From Paramecium octaurelia (lineage: Eukaryota > Ciliophora > Oligohymenophorea > Peniculida > Parameciidae): DNA of 64,000 bases. Positions 26,601-38,365 of this stretch are shown one piece after another. Below the pieces are notes generated by a model. That model had not been told where the DNA came from. It was given only the letters and a program-made list of their open reading frames with translations, and searched no databases. A program made the translations under genes and the position numbers. The stretch lies in assembly GCA_905182995.1 (NCBI GenBank), contig CAJJDP010000159.1:186001-250000 (forward strand), given 5' to 3'. Position 1 is the stretch's first letter. The number at the start of each line of letters is the position of its first letter.

Positions 26601-28704
26601 TAATTTAATCAAACACAAAAGTATGAATGATGACTCTAAATATTTAGAGGATGAATTTAAGATTATCAAATTACAATAAGAATTGGGATATGAAAATCAT
26701 AACTATCAACAATAATACTCAAAAAATAAGACAGTACTGGACAAATTGCAGGATCAATAATCATCAAATAATAATAATGACTAATAAATTAATTAAAAAA
26801 ATGAAATGCAGGCTATAAACTCGGGTGGGTCTATTGCAAGAAGATCAAGGAATCATCATTATGAATTGTTAAAAATGAAATCACGATCTCAAGCCAGACC
26901 CATTTAATTAAGTTTTATCATCTTCTTGGATATTTGTATTATTTTAAGCGTAGTCTTATTTAATATTCTGAATGTCATATTTATAAGTGAATAAAGGGAT
27001 AATGGAAATAAATAACTTCTTGAGATCTAAGCACCATATGTCTTTAATGGCATATATTGTGAATTAACATCTCATGATATTCTCTACAAGTTGTCCAAGG
27101 TGGAAGGGATTCAAATAAGTTCAAACTTATTGAATACTATTCAATCAAGATTTCAAAATCTTAATTACTTATAAAACATGTCTCTACATCAAGCAGTCTT
27201 TCATCAAATTGAATAGGATTTCTTAAAATCCAATATTACACTTTATTATATTGATTAAGCTGATGAATTTAATACTTCTTACACTTATTACTACTCCAAA
27301 CTCACCATTTATTTCAGACTTCTAATCAAATACTATTAGGATTATAGCTTTAGTAATTTTAATGATTACTTTTTTCAGCAATCTCTTTTTGAAGTATTAA
27401 ATTTAGAAAATAGTACAAATTTATTTAGATTATTAATTAGATCTTTAATTGATAAATTCTATGTGGAATTAGACTTAAATGATGAATTGATTTTGAATCT
27501 ATTCGTCATCCAAACTATTCTATAATTTTGTATGTTTTTCTTACAGTTTTGGTTCTTTTTTGATTTGTTGAAGTTACACATGAAGATTCTGCATCTCAAC
27601 TGTAGATTGTATGAAAAAGATGTTTATGTGACAATCCAGAAATTATAAAGTGTGAGAGAAATATTAAATGACAAGTACTCAATCAATTGGAAAAAGGCTG
27701 ATTATGTGCACATTATCTATTAGCCACTAAATAAACAATAGTAAATTAACACAACCAATACTAAATAAAACAAAACAACATTGCTTTCATCAAGAATTTA
27801 ATAGTCAACATTTAACATGTGTTCAATATCGGCGTTCTTATTTGCTCTACTCTTAATTATTCTAATTGTTAATATTGGAGGTTTCCTATTTAATTCATAA
27901 AAATAAAAACAACTCAAACCCTCTTATCAACTAGGCGCTGAATTTCTTCATTTCACCATTCAAGTTGATTCCATCGTGAGCAATGCAATTAGAATCAAGA
28001 GTTAGAATATTCTATTGAGTCAAAATTCATTAACAGAATCTATATCACCAAAGACTTTGTAACAATCTGCTAACTACTTCATATAAGATCGCTATCAAAA
28101 TTTAACCTACTTTTATATTTAGGTCGATTCCTTCAAGCATAGTCAAATTCAAATAATACAGGACTTAATCAAGAATCCAAATATCGATTCAAAAAATGCT
28201 GACATTTTAAATCAGCTATTTTTTTAAGATATTTGCTCAATCATTTGTCCTGTCTCTCCAGATATCAAAGATAATTGTACTTATCTTTATAATAAAGGAA
28301 TAATTGGAATCTATACAAAAATTATTAATTACTTAATGGGATCTTATTACTTTGAATTGGAAAATAAAATGCTTGATGTAGATTTTCAAAATACACTATC
28401 TTTGCTGAATTCAGCTGATTTCAATCAGATGTTTGGAAGACACTTTACGAATGCTAAATAAGCATTCGATTAATTTGCTCAAGAGAATTTAAAATTAGCA
28501 TTTGAATAAATTGAAAGTAATTTTAATGAAGCTCTTGTGTATTTTATGATAACTGGATGTTTCACTTTGTTAGCAGTTGGATTAGCTCTAATCTATTTTA
28601 GTAAAGTTCAACAAAACTAAATCAACTTAATCAGATTATCCTTGACGATTATTCCGGTGGAATTAATTGATTAATAAGCTATTAATATTCTTCGTTAATT
28701 ATGA
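23646..28704 (+). CDS. Very large multi-pass membrane protein with PAS-like domain (TmcB-like)
   Basis: About 1673 residues with one 37-nt intron near 23952-23988; the frame is then open to TGA 28702-28704. The N-terminal third is a block of membrane helices (YVWFLVYKLILILLL, ILLILFNVIIFILSFF, IFGILLLFFILVFNLY, FNKIVFQYNFLFYILVVIH). A soluble part follows with a PAS-like fold near residues 620-725 (DIKHINQLMPDFLAS, FKKLGHSILFG), the arrangement seen in the 'tiny macrocysts' TmcB-like family of protists. After a Gln/Asn-rich linker come more membrane helices, near residues 1075, 1277, 1378 and 1620, around a large loop. A signalling or sensory role at a membrane is inferred; no enzymatic domain is seen. 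The first codons are the least certain: ATG 23646 was chosen because it is the first ATG in frame with YSFFDNKKSRTDC. Confidence 0.7.
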
Positions 28705-29577
28705 AAATTAAATATAACAAATTATATAAACTTAACATTCTTTGATTTTTCCTGAATCAAATTTTGAAATTATGAAATTACGAAAATTTGGAGAAAATAA
28801 TAGAATTCCATTAACAAGAATTTTTTTTATTTCAGATTATTAAAATAAGGATTTATTTAAATTACCTATATTAGCTTTGTAATATAGAATTTGATAAGTT
28901 CTTGATAATTTAATATATCTTAAATCAATGTGAAATTATTAATAATTAATGAGAAGAATACACATAAAATTTTATAAATATTAGAGAAATTATTAGAAAT
29001 GCAAGTGCAATAGAACTCTTTAAGCATAAAATAAGTGTTATTATCTATTTAATACTTTATTACAACTTACAAATATATATGCAATATAATTGTTTATTAT
29101 TAAATAATTTATCAAAAAGATTTATATGGTCATATCTCTTTGTTGTAAAGAAATAAAAGAGGTTAATTTAAATTTTTTTATATATTTGTTAATATTGAGA
29201 GTATAAGATGAAGTGTATAATATATAAAAGGAAAGATGTACTTATTAGCTCTAAAAATAATTATGAGAATATTTATATTAAACATATTATGATTGTAATT
29301 TAGTTTTAATTTCTATAAAAAAGGCTAGAAGTATTTGTCATAATCGAATAATTAAGATTCAATTGTATTCTCTTGACAATTTTAGCCTATTAGCAATATT
29401 TTGATAAAAAATTAGGATTTAATTCACTTTACAAAAAATTAGAACCTTTGTTTAATAAACAAGCCACACCAGTTGCGAGGCACGACCTGTAGATCAAAAG
29501 TATTAGCAGATATACCCAATCATATTACGAAGGCATATGTTATTTTTGTAAAAATAATCAAGAAAAAAACAATAACT
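28705..29577. other. AT-rich intergenic region with one GC-rich island
   Basis: About 870 bp with no ORF I can support. Most is extremely AT-rich. The exception is 29462-29497, where 21 of 36 bases are G or C, well above its surroundings. It lies just past the 3' end of the small minus-strand MGC gene. This may be a small RNA or just a 3'-flank feature; I see no tRNA fold and no clear C/D or H/ACA boxes. Confidence 0.4.
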
Positions 29578-29820
29578 TCATTTAGTTTCTTAGTATTCGA
29601 GATCTTTGATTTCCATTTTTATTCTCCTTCTTGTTAATATTGAACTGTTAGAGATCTAAATTCTTAAGAAATTACTTACATTTTATAATTTTTGATGAGG
29701 TCTATAGATTTTAAACATTTTGGTTTCTATGAGAAGATGTAGCTGATTTGAAGTAGATTGAGTTGATTTGATTGTCTTCTAAGGAGATTGCTCTCGTTTA
29801 CTGCTACATGTGCATCCCAT
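29578..29820 (-). CDS. 72-residue MGC-starting, probably dual-lipidated protein
   Basis: ATG at 29818-29820, TGA at 29578-29580, one 24-nt intron with GTAAGT...TTAG ends. The start MGCTCSSKREQSPQKTIKS is a strong myristoylation plus double palmitoylation pattern. The remainder is short and basic (LTRRRIKMEIKD). It is too short for standard ORF calling and is broken by TAG and TAA glutamine codons. Function unknown; a membrane-peripheral adaptor is the plainest reading. Confidence 0.6.
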
Positions 29821-29995
29821 TAAATTTTTAATAAGAAAATATCTTATCAAGGAATTAGAAATTTTAATTGAAAATTTATAATCAAAAATTTGAGATATTG
29901 AAGCTTTCTAAAATATATATATATTATTCTCAAACTATTCCTTAATGAAGTATAAATAATTTTTAATTATTAATCTAAATTCATTACAAGTTTTA

Positions 29996-31670
29996 ATGAA
30001 TAACTAAGTGCAAGGGAATAACAATTAGGCGCGGTAGGGGAATCAGGGTTAGCAATATGGAGGATTTGGGTTCTTCAGAATAATTCTAACCATAATAGGA
30101 ATTAATTATATGATGTCACTTTTCTAATCAAGCCCTCAAGTAGACACTTATTTCAATATACTAAATTCGAATAGTCTGTTCAACTTAACCATCAAAAACA
30201 ACGTAACTGATTGGACTTTAAACGAATTAGATTTAATGTATAGTAAGGACACCACAATAGTGAAGAACATTACTTTGACTGGAATAGAAGTATAAATATA
30301 GAATAATCTAAGTTACTTTAAAATCCATATTTCAGCATATAATTGGGGAACAGTAATTTTAATATTCACTCTGGATTCTCATTAACAAAGCTTATGAAAG
30401 TGTAATAGAATGAAAAAAAGAATTTGTTATTCGACAAGCACGATGAATATCTGATAAAGAAACTAGATGAGAATTCAACGAATTCAAAATATGAATGGCA
30501 TGTCAAAAATAAATAGTATCTATTATTTGTGCATGACTCAAGTTCTTACCCAAAAAATTAAATTCCACCATAAATTAAATGTATAATTTAATTGAAATAT
30601 AAATTAAGATCGATTCCAAAGAACTGAAGAAGGCTTCATTTACACTCCAAATCTAGACGTAGATAACTATTTTTTAAGAAAGAAAGATCACATATTGATA
30701 TAAGCAAATGAGACATATGAGATTCCGATAGAGTTTATTTGTTATTATTCTTGGAAGTATTACGTTATAGATTCCTTGAAGAATGCAGGTAAGTTTTATG
30801 AAAATTTGGGAATGGATGTATACGACGAAATAGCTGAAGACAATACTAAGGAGATGCTTTTCGAGACAAATTTCTATTTGGTTGCATTAACAATGGTGGT
30901 TAGTTTATTGCATACCGTATTTTCAACATTGGCAATAAAGAATGACTTTTAGTATTGGAAGAATTTGGATTCACAAGAGGGGATTTCCATTAGAGCTTTG
31001 TACACAAATTTTGTCTTCGATATTATCATTACATTGTATTTGCTAGATAATGAAACTTCTTATCTGATCATAGTTTAATAATTTGTTGAATTGGGATTGA
31101 TGATGTGGAAGATTACGAAAACAACAAAATTCAGAATAATAAATGTATTTCCATATGTCGAATTTTTGCATTAAAAATCGTATGAATCCAAAACCTAACA
31201 ATACGATTAAAAGGCTGCTAATTTCTTATATAAGTTATCAGTCCCATTGTTTAGTGGTTACATTGTTTATGCTCTAATTTACTAAGAGCACAAAGGAGTT
31301 TACTCATTCATTATAGAAAGTCTGGTTGAATTCATTTATTTATTCGGGTTTATAAACATGACCCCTTAGCTCTTTATTAACTATAAACTAAAGTCAGTGG
31401 CTCATTTGCCATGGAGAACAATGATATATAAGTTTTTGAATACTATAATTGATGATTTGTTTGCCTTTATCATTACAATGCCGTGGTTGAAGAGATTGAG
31501 TTGTTTTAGAGACGATGTCATATTTTTAATATACATATATCAAAGAAGAATCTACAAAGTTGATCCTACTAGATTAGTACTTATTATTAAGATATATTTA
31601 GGATGCTGGTTACTCATAAGATATAGACACAAAATAAGAAGTCACAGATGGTAAAGAGAAGAAGGATTGA
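29996..31670 (+). CDS. CLPTM1: CLPTM1 family multi-pass membrane protein
   Basis: 527 residues, introns 30353-30390, 30581-30608 and 31577-31601. After a short Gln/Asn-rich start there is a first membrane helix and a luminal domain (FKIHISAYNWG, FICYYSWKYYVIDSL). The strongly conserved membrane part follows: NFYLVALTMVVSLLHTVF, AIKNDFQYWKN, SIRALYTNFVFDIIITLYLL, VYALIYQEHKGVYSF and FINMTPQLFINYKLKSVAHL, then LNTIIDDLFAFIITMP and FRDDVIFLIYIYQRRIYKVD. These match the CLPTM1/CLPTM1L family block by block. Members sit in the ER and Golgi; CLPTM1 is linked to receptor traffic and CLPTM1L to lipid scrambling. The C-terminal tail is short and charged. Identification is secure. Confidence 0.95.
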
Positions 31671-31850
31671 TTTTTAATTTTTATTGTACATTCAATTTCA
31701 TTTTTTAAGAGGCTCTCTTATTGTTTTTATTTGAATTTAAAGACAAAGATTTCTTGAGGTTTTATTTTTTAAATGTAAGAATTTTTTGCATTATTTTTGC
31801 TTTAGAGTTTAAAAATATGTAAAACAATTAATTTTATTTTTAACAATCAA

Positions 31851-33123
31851 ATGTCTAGCTTGCCGTAAGTAGGGTTGTTTGATAACCAATTACCTAACTT
31901 GGATTCTCTTTCTAATGATGTGCATCTTATATAACAAACACTCCATGGATGGACCTCTATTTTCAGTCAACTTATGGAGATTAGTATTGAAACACATAAA
32001 CAAAATCAGTCCAACGTAATGTAAAATTATTTAAATACAGACTGCCTTACTTCAACAATTGATGACTTAAATGCATCGAAGATCCAAACATTCTCAACAG
32101 AAAGACTAGATTAAGCTATCGCCCATTCGGCCAATCAAAAGTGAACCAGATGAAATCTTAAAACTTGAAAATTTTTCTAAGATCTTTAGTAATCCTAAGA
32201 AGGTATATCAAACTGGGAAGTATAAAGATTTCGATCATGTAGTTGTAAGGGACACCATTCGATTCAGCTTATGAAAGCATCAATAAGGAACTAGAAGAAC
32301 CAATAAGAGACGACTAATATCTATCTGTTCCTAAGTCTATGCAATTATCCAATGACAATGACAAGAATAAGACAAAAAAGAGTAAGTAAATAGATCTCCA
32401 TCCTCAGAGTGCTAAAAACACATATGAGAACAAACAATTTGCTTTTAATAAGCCTACTCAATAAGATGTTAAATCCAATAAAGAAAACAACTCAAACTAG
32501 TTATCAATAAATAGACCAGAATCTAAACGCAATTTGGATAATCCTCAATTGTCGACTGTGCTTGAAGAGAAGCAATCCTCATTGATGACTCCTAATGACA
32601 ATAATTATAAATGTAAGATTCTTTGAAATACTTCTTAGGTTCCATCGCTTAATCATATAGGTAATATGATTAGTGCAGCACTTCGAAGGCTTCATAAAAT
32701 AGTTAAAGACCGCCCAATTATTTTTAATAATAATAACTATAATCGGAAAATACTAGATCTTCATCCAAATCTTGTTATGGAGCTAATTGCAATCTCTAAC
32801 AATAGGTTCTTACAAACAACATCAATATTATGAATTCTCCTTAGAATTTATAATTGATGCAACAGTAACAAAATTAAAATCAATCTTAAAACAATTTGAT
32901 TAGTTCAAGTACAAAAAATGTAAAATAACAACACTCGTTGAATAATAATGTTCCAATCAAATAGCCAATCGAAGTTCCCAATTAAGTAAGACTTATGAGT
33001 ATATCAAGCTTCCAAGCTAAAGAGCCAAAAGCTATAGTGAACAAAACGGTAAAAAGTAGTTAAGCAAACGTTGCTTAGACATAGATTTATTAGATAAACA
33101 ATATGAGACTAGTTAGGAGTTGA
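31851..33123 (+). CDS. Gln/Asn/Ser-rich protein of unknown function
   Basis: 398 residues, three introns (32016-32040, 32203-32227, 32613-32638); coding length after removal is a multiple of three. No folded domain is evident. It has short possible regulatory motifs (KLSPIRPIKSEPDEI, with SP sites), long polar stretches and Gln/Asn runs between 32650 and 33000 made largely of TAA, TAG and CAA codons. It ends 56 bp before the PRMT5 start on the same strand. It is likely an intrinsically disordered protein, perhaps a phosphorylation target; no homologue comes to mind. Confidence 0.65.
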
Positions 33124-33179
33124 TTTGGAAGGTTTAGAAAAATAAGAAGTGAAATATTATATAATAAATATTTTAATTT

Positions 33180-35078
33180 ATGGTTTACAAATTTGAGGCT
33201 GTGCCATGGGGATTAAAAACTGTATGGTATTTTTAAGAACTCAAAGATTCAGTGCCCTAAATTCTTACTATTGTAAACAAGAAGAAATTTGATGCCATCA
33301 TTATGCCCATTTTCCCAGCCAATATTGAAAGAGAAGGGAATATTAATGATTTCATCAAGCATTCCTATTTAAAATCAGAATTAGAAGTTAAATCAGATGA
33401 CATCTAGAAGTTACACTTTCTAATCTCCAATCTGAGTCTGAGTGATGAGAACAAAGAGGTGAGAAAAAGGAATAGAGAGATTTTGAAATAGGAAATACAA
33501 TTCGCAGCATATTTGGGTGTACCATCAATCATTTTAAGTTCGAACAGTGATCCAATTAAACTGGCCAAATTCATAAGAAAAGTATAATACCTATATAACC
33601 TTAGATGTCAATTAAATATTTTATTGATTTGAACACATTTGTATTGGATGTAGACATCACAAAGGATTGGATTAAGTATAACCAAATTAGATAGGAATTA
33701 CAATTCAACATCCCAATACTTCTTAGATTAAAGAAGGAGATGACAACCAAGGTATTAGTGATAATAATAATGACCTAGAATGAGCAAAGAAAATGGCTAT
33801 CTGAAAACATACGATTTGTGCATTTGAATCAAGACCTCTTTTCAATGAATGATTAAGGAGCTCCAAAATTGGAAGATGCATAAAACTAATTTTTGACTTC
33901 ATATTTCCAATTTGAAAACTACATCTCAATAGCTGCCAAATCCCCTTAGATAGATTTGGCTGATCATAGATAATACTTGATTCATCTATTCAAAAATCAA
34001 TAGCCCTTGTCAGAGCAAGCCAATTTAGCATCTGAATTTTTCGATGAATTATAAATTCCTCTTTAACCTTACAAGGATAATTTGAATTCAGGAACCTATG
34101 AAGTTTTTGAATAGGACAAAATAAAATATGATTTGTATGAGGATGCATGCAGAAGATACTTGAAGAATGTTAAAAAGGCTGAGATCAACATTTTAATGGC
34201 AGGTGCAGGGAGAGGAGGTATATTGGAGAGAGTGATTTTCTCAGCTTAGGGTGCGAAATGCAAAACAAAGATAGTGGCATTAGAGAAAAATCCATATGCT
34301 TATATGACATTAGTGTTTTAAAAGAAGAGATAAAAGTAATGGAAGGATGTGGAAATCGTTTTGGGTGATTTAAAATCTTGGTAAACTGAATTAAAATTTG
34401 ATTTAATTGTTTCTGAATTATTGGGTAGTTTTGGAGATAATGAATTGTCACCTGAATGTTTGATGTGGGCTTAAAGGTTTTTATAACCAGATGCGGTAAG
34501 TATTCCTTGTGATTCTGTCTCATATTGTGTTCCTGTAAGTTGTCCCTAATTGCATGCAAAAGTTAAAAAGAGCTATGGATATGATTCTAGCTACGTCGTT
34601 CATTTTTAGAAGTATTACACAATACATGACATTTAAAAATGCATGCAATTTAAACATCCAGATTTCAACAATGAAAATCAATTAGCATAGGAACAAGTAT
34701 TAAGTGTTCATTCTATAAATAGAACTTGGTTTTTGAGTGTAAATAGGATTTGTTGATTCATGGAATGGCTGGGTATTTCACTTCCAAATTGTATGAGGAT
34801 ATTGAACTCAGTACACACCCAAATAATAGTACTCCAGACATGTACTCTTGGTTTCCTATTTATTTTCCTTTTGAGGTAATTGAAACTTAATAATTGATTA
34901 GAAACCTGTAAATATTGCAAAGAAGCAGAAGTTGAAGTTCACAATTAAGAGAGTGAATAATGAGGAAGGGGTTTGGTATGAGTGGTTCAATTCAGTGTTG
35001 AGTGAGGATGATTAATTGTTGGATGGCAGTAGAATTCATAATGAAAATGGGAAGAAATAAATAATTGAAATTAAATGA
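33180..35078 (+). CDS. PRMT5: PRMT5, type II protein arginine methyltransferase
   Basis: 607 residues, introns 33582-33604, 34697-34722 and 34876-34901. The N-terminal TIM-barrel part includes FAAYLGVPSIIL. The catalytic domain has YEVFEQDKIKYDLYEDAC (the PRMT5 Phe site that selects symmetric dimethylation), MAGAGRGG (SAM-binding motif I), EKNPYAYMTL and the double-E loop SELLGSFGDNELSPECL. The beta-barrel/dimerisation part has HGMAGYFTSKLYEDIEL, MYSWFPIYFPFE and VWYEWF. PRMT5 makes symmetric dimethylarginine on Sm proteins and histones, usually with the WD40 partner MEP50, which is not seen here. All key residues are present, so an active enzyme is expected. Confidence 0.97.
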
Positions 35079-35172
35079 ATTTCTATTTAAATTGTGTATA
35101 TTTATAAATACAATTTTTTTAAGGATATTGAAGAACTAATTTTTTTGGCAGAAAACAGATTAAAAATTTATA

Positions 35173-36243
35173 ATGGCGAAGAAAATGATGAGCCAGCCTG
35201 GTTTGGTGGAAGAATTTATCAAAATAGTTGATAGTTTTGGAGGGGAAGATTGTAGAAATTGGGCACATGTGGCTCGAATTCTTTTTAATGCTTGCTAATT
35301 TCAAGTTAAATCTCCTCAAAAACTTAAAAGGATTTACGAGTCTTTTAAAGTTCCTAAATAAGAATTATCTAATTTTTAATTTTCAAAATTATTAGAAATA
35401 GACATCAAATGTCGAGGAAATCATATTACTGCAACCAAAGATTTTTTTAATTAAACTGGTCTTAGAATGTCTTAATGTAGATTCAAAGAGCATGCAGTTT
35501 TGGGCATAAGAAATACTTTGAAGGTTTTAGTCAAGATATTAGGAACGAAGAAGAAATCTCTTTAATCAGTTTTAAGCAGGTTTTCGTACACTTCAATTCA
35601 AATAATGTTTAGAGCTGCTGATTGTCAAGATAAGGATGTGTTAATCTAAGAAATAAAACAATATGCCAAACTATTTGAATAGGCCTACCTGATTTACGCT
35701 GAGAATCATTTCAAGAGTCAACCAGATTTATTCGAACTATTGAAACCATTGATGAATAGACAGTAATTCAGAAGAGGGCTGTTTTATTTGTTTTTCATTG
35801 ATGAATTGAAATCGATATCTTTAAAATAGATCTAAGATGATAATGATTTGAAAAATCATCCATTATTACAGAAGACAATCGAATTAAATAAAAAATTACC
35901 ATTTTATCAGAAAGTCGTTAATTTATGTGACAGAGAAGAGAAATACAATATGTATTGCACTTACAATAACAATGATGATCAATTCTTTAAGATGTACATG
36001 GATGAGAATCAATTGAAGAAGAGACAGGCTCTTCAGATAAGAAAACAGAATGAGAATCTCAAAACAGTGAGAGGGAAGATCCATTAACCAGGAGATTAGT
36101 TATTTCGAGGATGGAAGACAGTTGTATTCTAGCCAGATGAGGACGTAATGACAGTTGATAAGGAAGCTCAATTGAAGTAGGAATTGAAGAGGAAAAGAAT
36201 GCAAGAATTGTACGAAGTAGCTTTTGGAGAAGATAATAATTGA
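35173..36243 (+). CDS. SANT-like unnamed protein (family A, copy 2)
   Basis: 356 residues, intronless, ATG 35173 to TGA 36241-36243. The N-terminus (FIKIVDSFGGEDCRNWAHVA) parallels FLAIVDAFGGKNCTSWTQVA in the gene at 862-2222. The central helical region also matches in order: SIQIMFRAADCQDKDVLIQE, then FEQAYLIYAENHF, then QFRRGLFYLFFIDELKS. The C-terminal third is charged and ends in GWKTVVFQPDEDVMTV and a basic helix. It is shorter than copy 1 and lacks its polar tail. I know no named family with this structure. Confidence 0.8.
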
Positions 36244-36292
36244 TGGATGGAGAAGATAATAATTGATTAAACAATAATATTAATAAATAATT

Positions 36293-36583
36293 ATGCCTGT
36301 ACCAAATAGTTCATATCCGATACCTTTGAGAACAGTGTTGAAAATAGCACCTGTGTGTATGGTACTCACCACTCTGGGCACATTGTTACCAGTGTGTTTA
36401 TATGATATTTTGTACCATTCTCATGAGAGAATCGATAAATTCTTTTGGAGATCAAGCAGATTTGAAAGATTCATCAGATGCAGAGACATGAAATTGCGTA
36501 CATTCTGGTACGAAGCAATGGAATGGCAACCAACTGGCAGAGAGAGCTTTATTTCGACTAGACCACAAGTAGCTGATCCTTGA
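36293..36583 (+). CDS. 96-residue single-span membrane protein
   Basis: One open frame, ATG 36293 to TGA 36581-36583, 49 bp after the previous gene. Residues 14-38 form one hydrophobic segment (VLKIAPVCMVLTTLGTLLPV); the C-terminal half is rich in Arg, Trp and Phe (FFWRSSRFERFIRCRDMKLR, TFWYEAMEWQPTGRE). It uses ordinary codons with no TAA or TAG glutamines. The size and charge pattern would suit a small accessory subunit of an organelle membrane complex, but I do not recognise it. It converges on the proteasome gene with a 37-bp gap. Confidence 0.65.
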   Translation: MPVPNSSYPIPLRTVLKIAPVCMVLTTLGTLLPVCLYDILYHSHERIDKFFWRSSRFERFIRCRDMKLRTFWYEAMEWQPTGRESFISTRPQVADP

Positions 36584-36620
36584 GGAATATGAAAATATAT
36601 AAATCAAATAATTATTATGT

Positions 36621-37403
36621 TCATTATGTGTGTAATTTCTCATTTGCTCTGTTCTTGAATCCGCTGAAATCCCACTTGGTTTCCACTCTCTCTGGTTACT
36701 CTAAGTGTGCTCCTTACTCATCAACATAAGCCAATTGGATCACATCATGAGCTCTGCAATCTCTGCAGAATAACACCTAAAATATACAATTTTTGAATTA
36801 CTTTGAAGCATTCCCTAATCACTTACTTGGCTTAATCAAGAGTGCAATTATCATTCCAATAATTACTAATGATGGCTTTACAGAAGTAGCTCGCAAAACC
36901 CGTGGTCACGAAATTTGATTCCAAATAAGTACCATAAATATCAACAAGACCTAGATACCTTTCTCCATTATGAAATCCCTACATAGGAAGTAATTAATAC
37001 TGCAATCACATTCTGTAAATACAATGGATTAATTTTGCATCTCCTCTTGTATGACAATCTCGCTAAATAATTGCCATAGTCTCTAGGGGATGGATGAACT
37101 CCATCATCATATTATAAGGCTGATCTGTCGATTTTTGCTAATTCCCTCACTACTTATTGAAAATCAGAAAATTCGCCACTTGAAACATAAATTGTGTTCT
37201 TGGACACCTGAGCAATCTTCTCTACATTTCTAAATGTAAGTTGTGCATTTGTACTTGAAATCTGCCATACTCCCATAACTACAAAGTGTATCTACTCCTA
37301 CAACTACACCGCCCTTGTAAGCCAAGGCTATTACGCTGCCTCCAGTTACTATCGGTGATGTTGTATGTTGTTATTGAGCTGAGAACTCAGGATTGAAAAT
37401 CAT
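36621..37403 (-). CDS. PSMB4: 20S proteasome subunit beta type-7 (PSMB4-type)
   Basis: 236 residues after removal of three introns (25, 22 and 25 nt). PIVTGGSVIALAYKGGVVVG, DTLCSYGSMADFKNV, HPSPRDYGNYLARLSYKRRC, KINPLYLQNVIAG and FCRDCRAHDVIQLAYVDEQG match the non-catalytic beta subunit PSMB4 (yeast Pre4/beta-7 class). There is no processed N-terminal Thr, as expected for this structural subunit. It stabilises the half-proteasome interface in the 20S core. Intron placement is fixed by conserved blocks on both sides of each junction. Confidence 0.93.
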
Positions 37404-37632
37404 TATGTGTATATTTAAAAATAATTAATACTGATGTGTTATATAATAATAATGTATAAAACAACCAAAATGCTATGGAAAATCAAACTCAAAAATAGAA
37501 TTATTTGATTTATTAAAAATTTGATGGAAATCACATTAATCTAAGAGATCTACGTCATTAAATTGATTATTGAATCCTAACAATACTATAATCTTAAGAA
37601 CTAGTTATATATATATAAAAATTTGTCATCAT

Positions 37633-38328
37633 TCACATTATAGAATTCAAATAGGATTTGAACGATTTTTAAGTTTCAATTAGAGAGTTCAAGTTTTCCT
37701 TAATCTTGCTTGATTTATTCTGCAAACTTACTTTGGCCATGATTTATGGATTATTTTATAATACTTCTTCGTATTCTCTCTTTAATTAATCATAATCGTC
37801 TTAATAGAATTACTAGTGTGTTTCCAATAAAGCCATCGCACTTTCAAGTATTTTAATTAAAGGGTCTGTTGCACTTTTCTAAGGCGAGTTGTTCTTTTTA
37901 GACACCATCTTTTATAGCATGTTTTTAATAGTTTTTGTATGCACAAGTTTGGTGTCACTTAAACTCTTTTAAGGAGCAGTACTAGAGTTTGGCATCACAG
38001 AGATGTTATCTTTTAATTGGACATCCTGCATATCCAAAGAGTTGTGATGATGATGATGATGGAATGTCCGATTGGATGGGGAATGAACCACAGATCGAAC
38101 TTTTGATTTGCGATGCATTTTAACATATTCGATGAGATTTTTTATCTGGTTATTTCTATGTTGTCTAGCATCTATTTGTGAAGATTTTAAAGTTTAAGAG
38201 TATTTTTCTAGAAATGTTAATTTGGAGCTTACAAATTCCAAACTAATTGATGACAATTGATCAAGCATTCCCATAATTTGCTCAAATAACATTCTATATT
38301 CCTAATCTAATTACGTAATAGAGCTCAT
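37633..38328 (-). CDS. 231-residue protein with a natural His6 run, unknown function
   Basis: Intronless, ATG 38326-38328 to TGA 37633-37635. The N-terminal third is helical with heptad-like spacing (MLFEQIMGMLDQLSSISLEF, LTFLEKYSQTLKSSQID). A basic Ser-rich linker contains six histidines encoded by a GATGATGAT-type run at about 38046-38063 on the plus strand. The C-terminal third is again helical (ILESAMALLETHQQFY, YDQLKREYEEVL). It could be a structural or ciliary coiled-coil protein. Its start codon lies only 37 bp from the divergent start of the next gene. Confidence 0.65.
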
Positions 38329-38365
38329 GTTTATAATCGTTAACTATTTTTAATTATTTTAATTT

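Noticed and set aside
34185-34559. 124-codon ORF antisense to PRMT5
   Set aside because: It covers the conserved PRMT5 catalytic core, so it is a composition shadow.
38046-38063. His6 run as a sign of vector or tag contamination
   Set aside because: It is encoded by a GAT-type triplet repeat in the middle of a native AT-rich gene with ciliate-code glutamines; no vector sequence is near.
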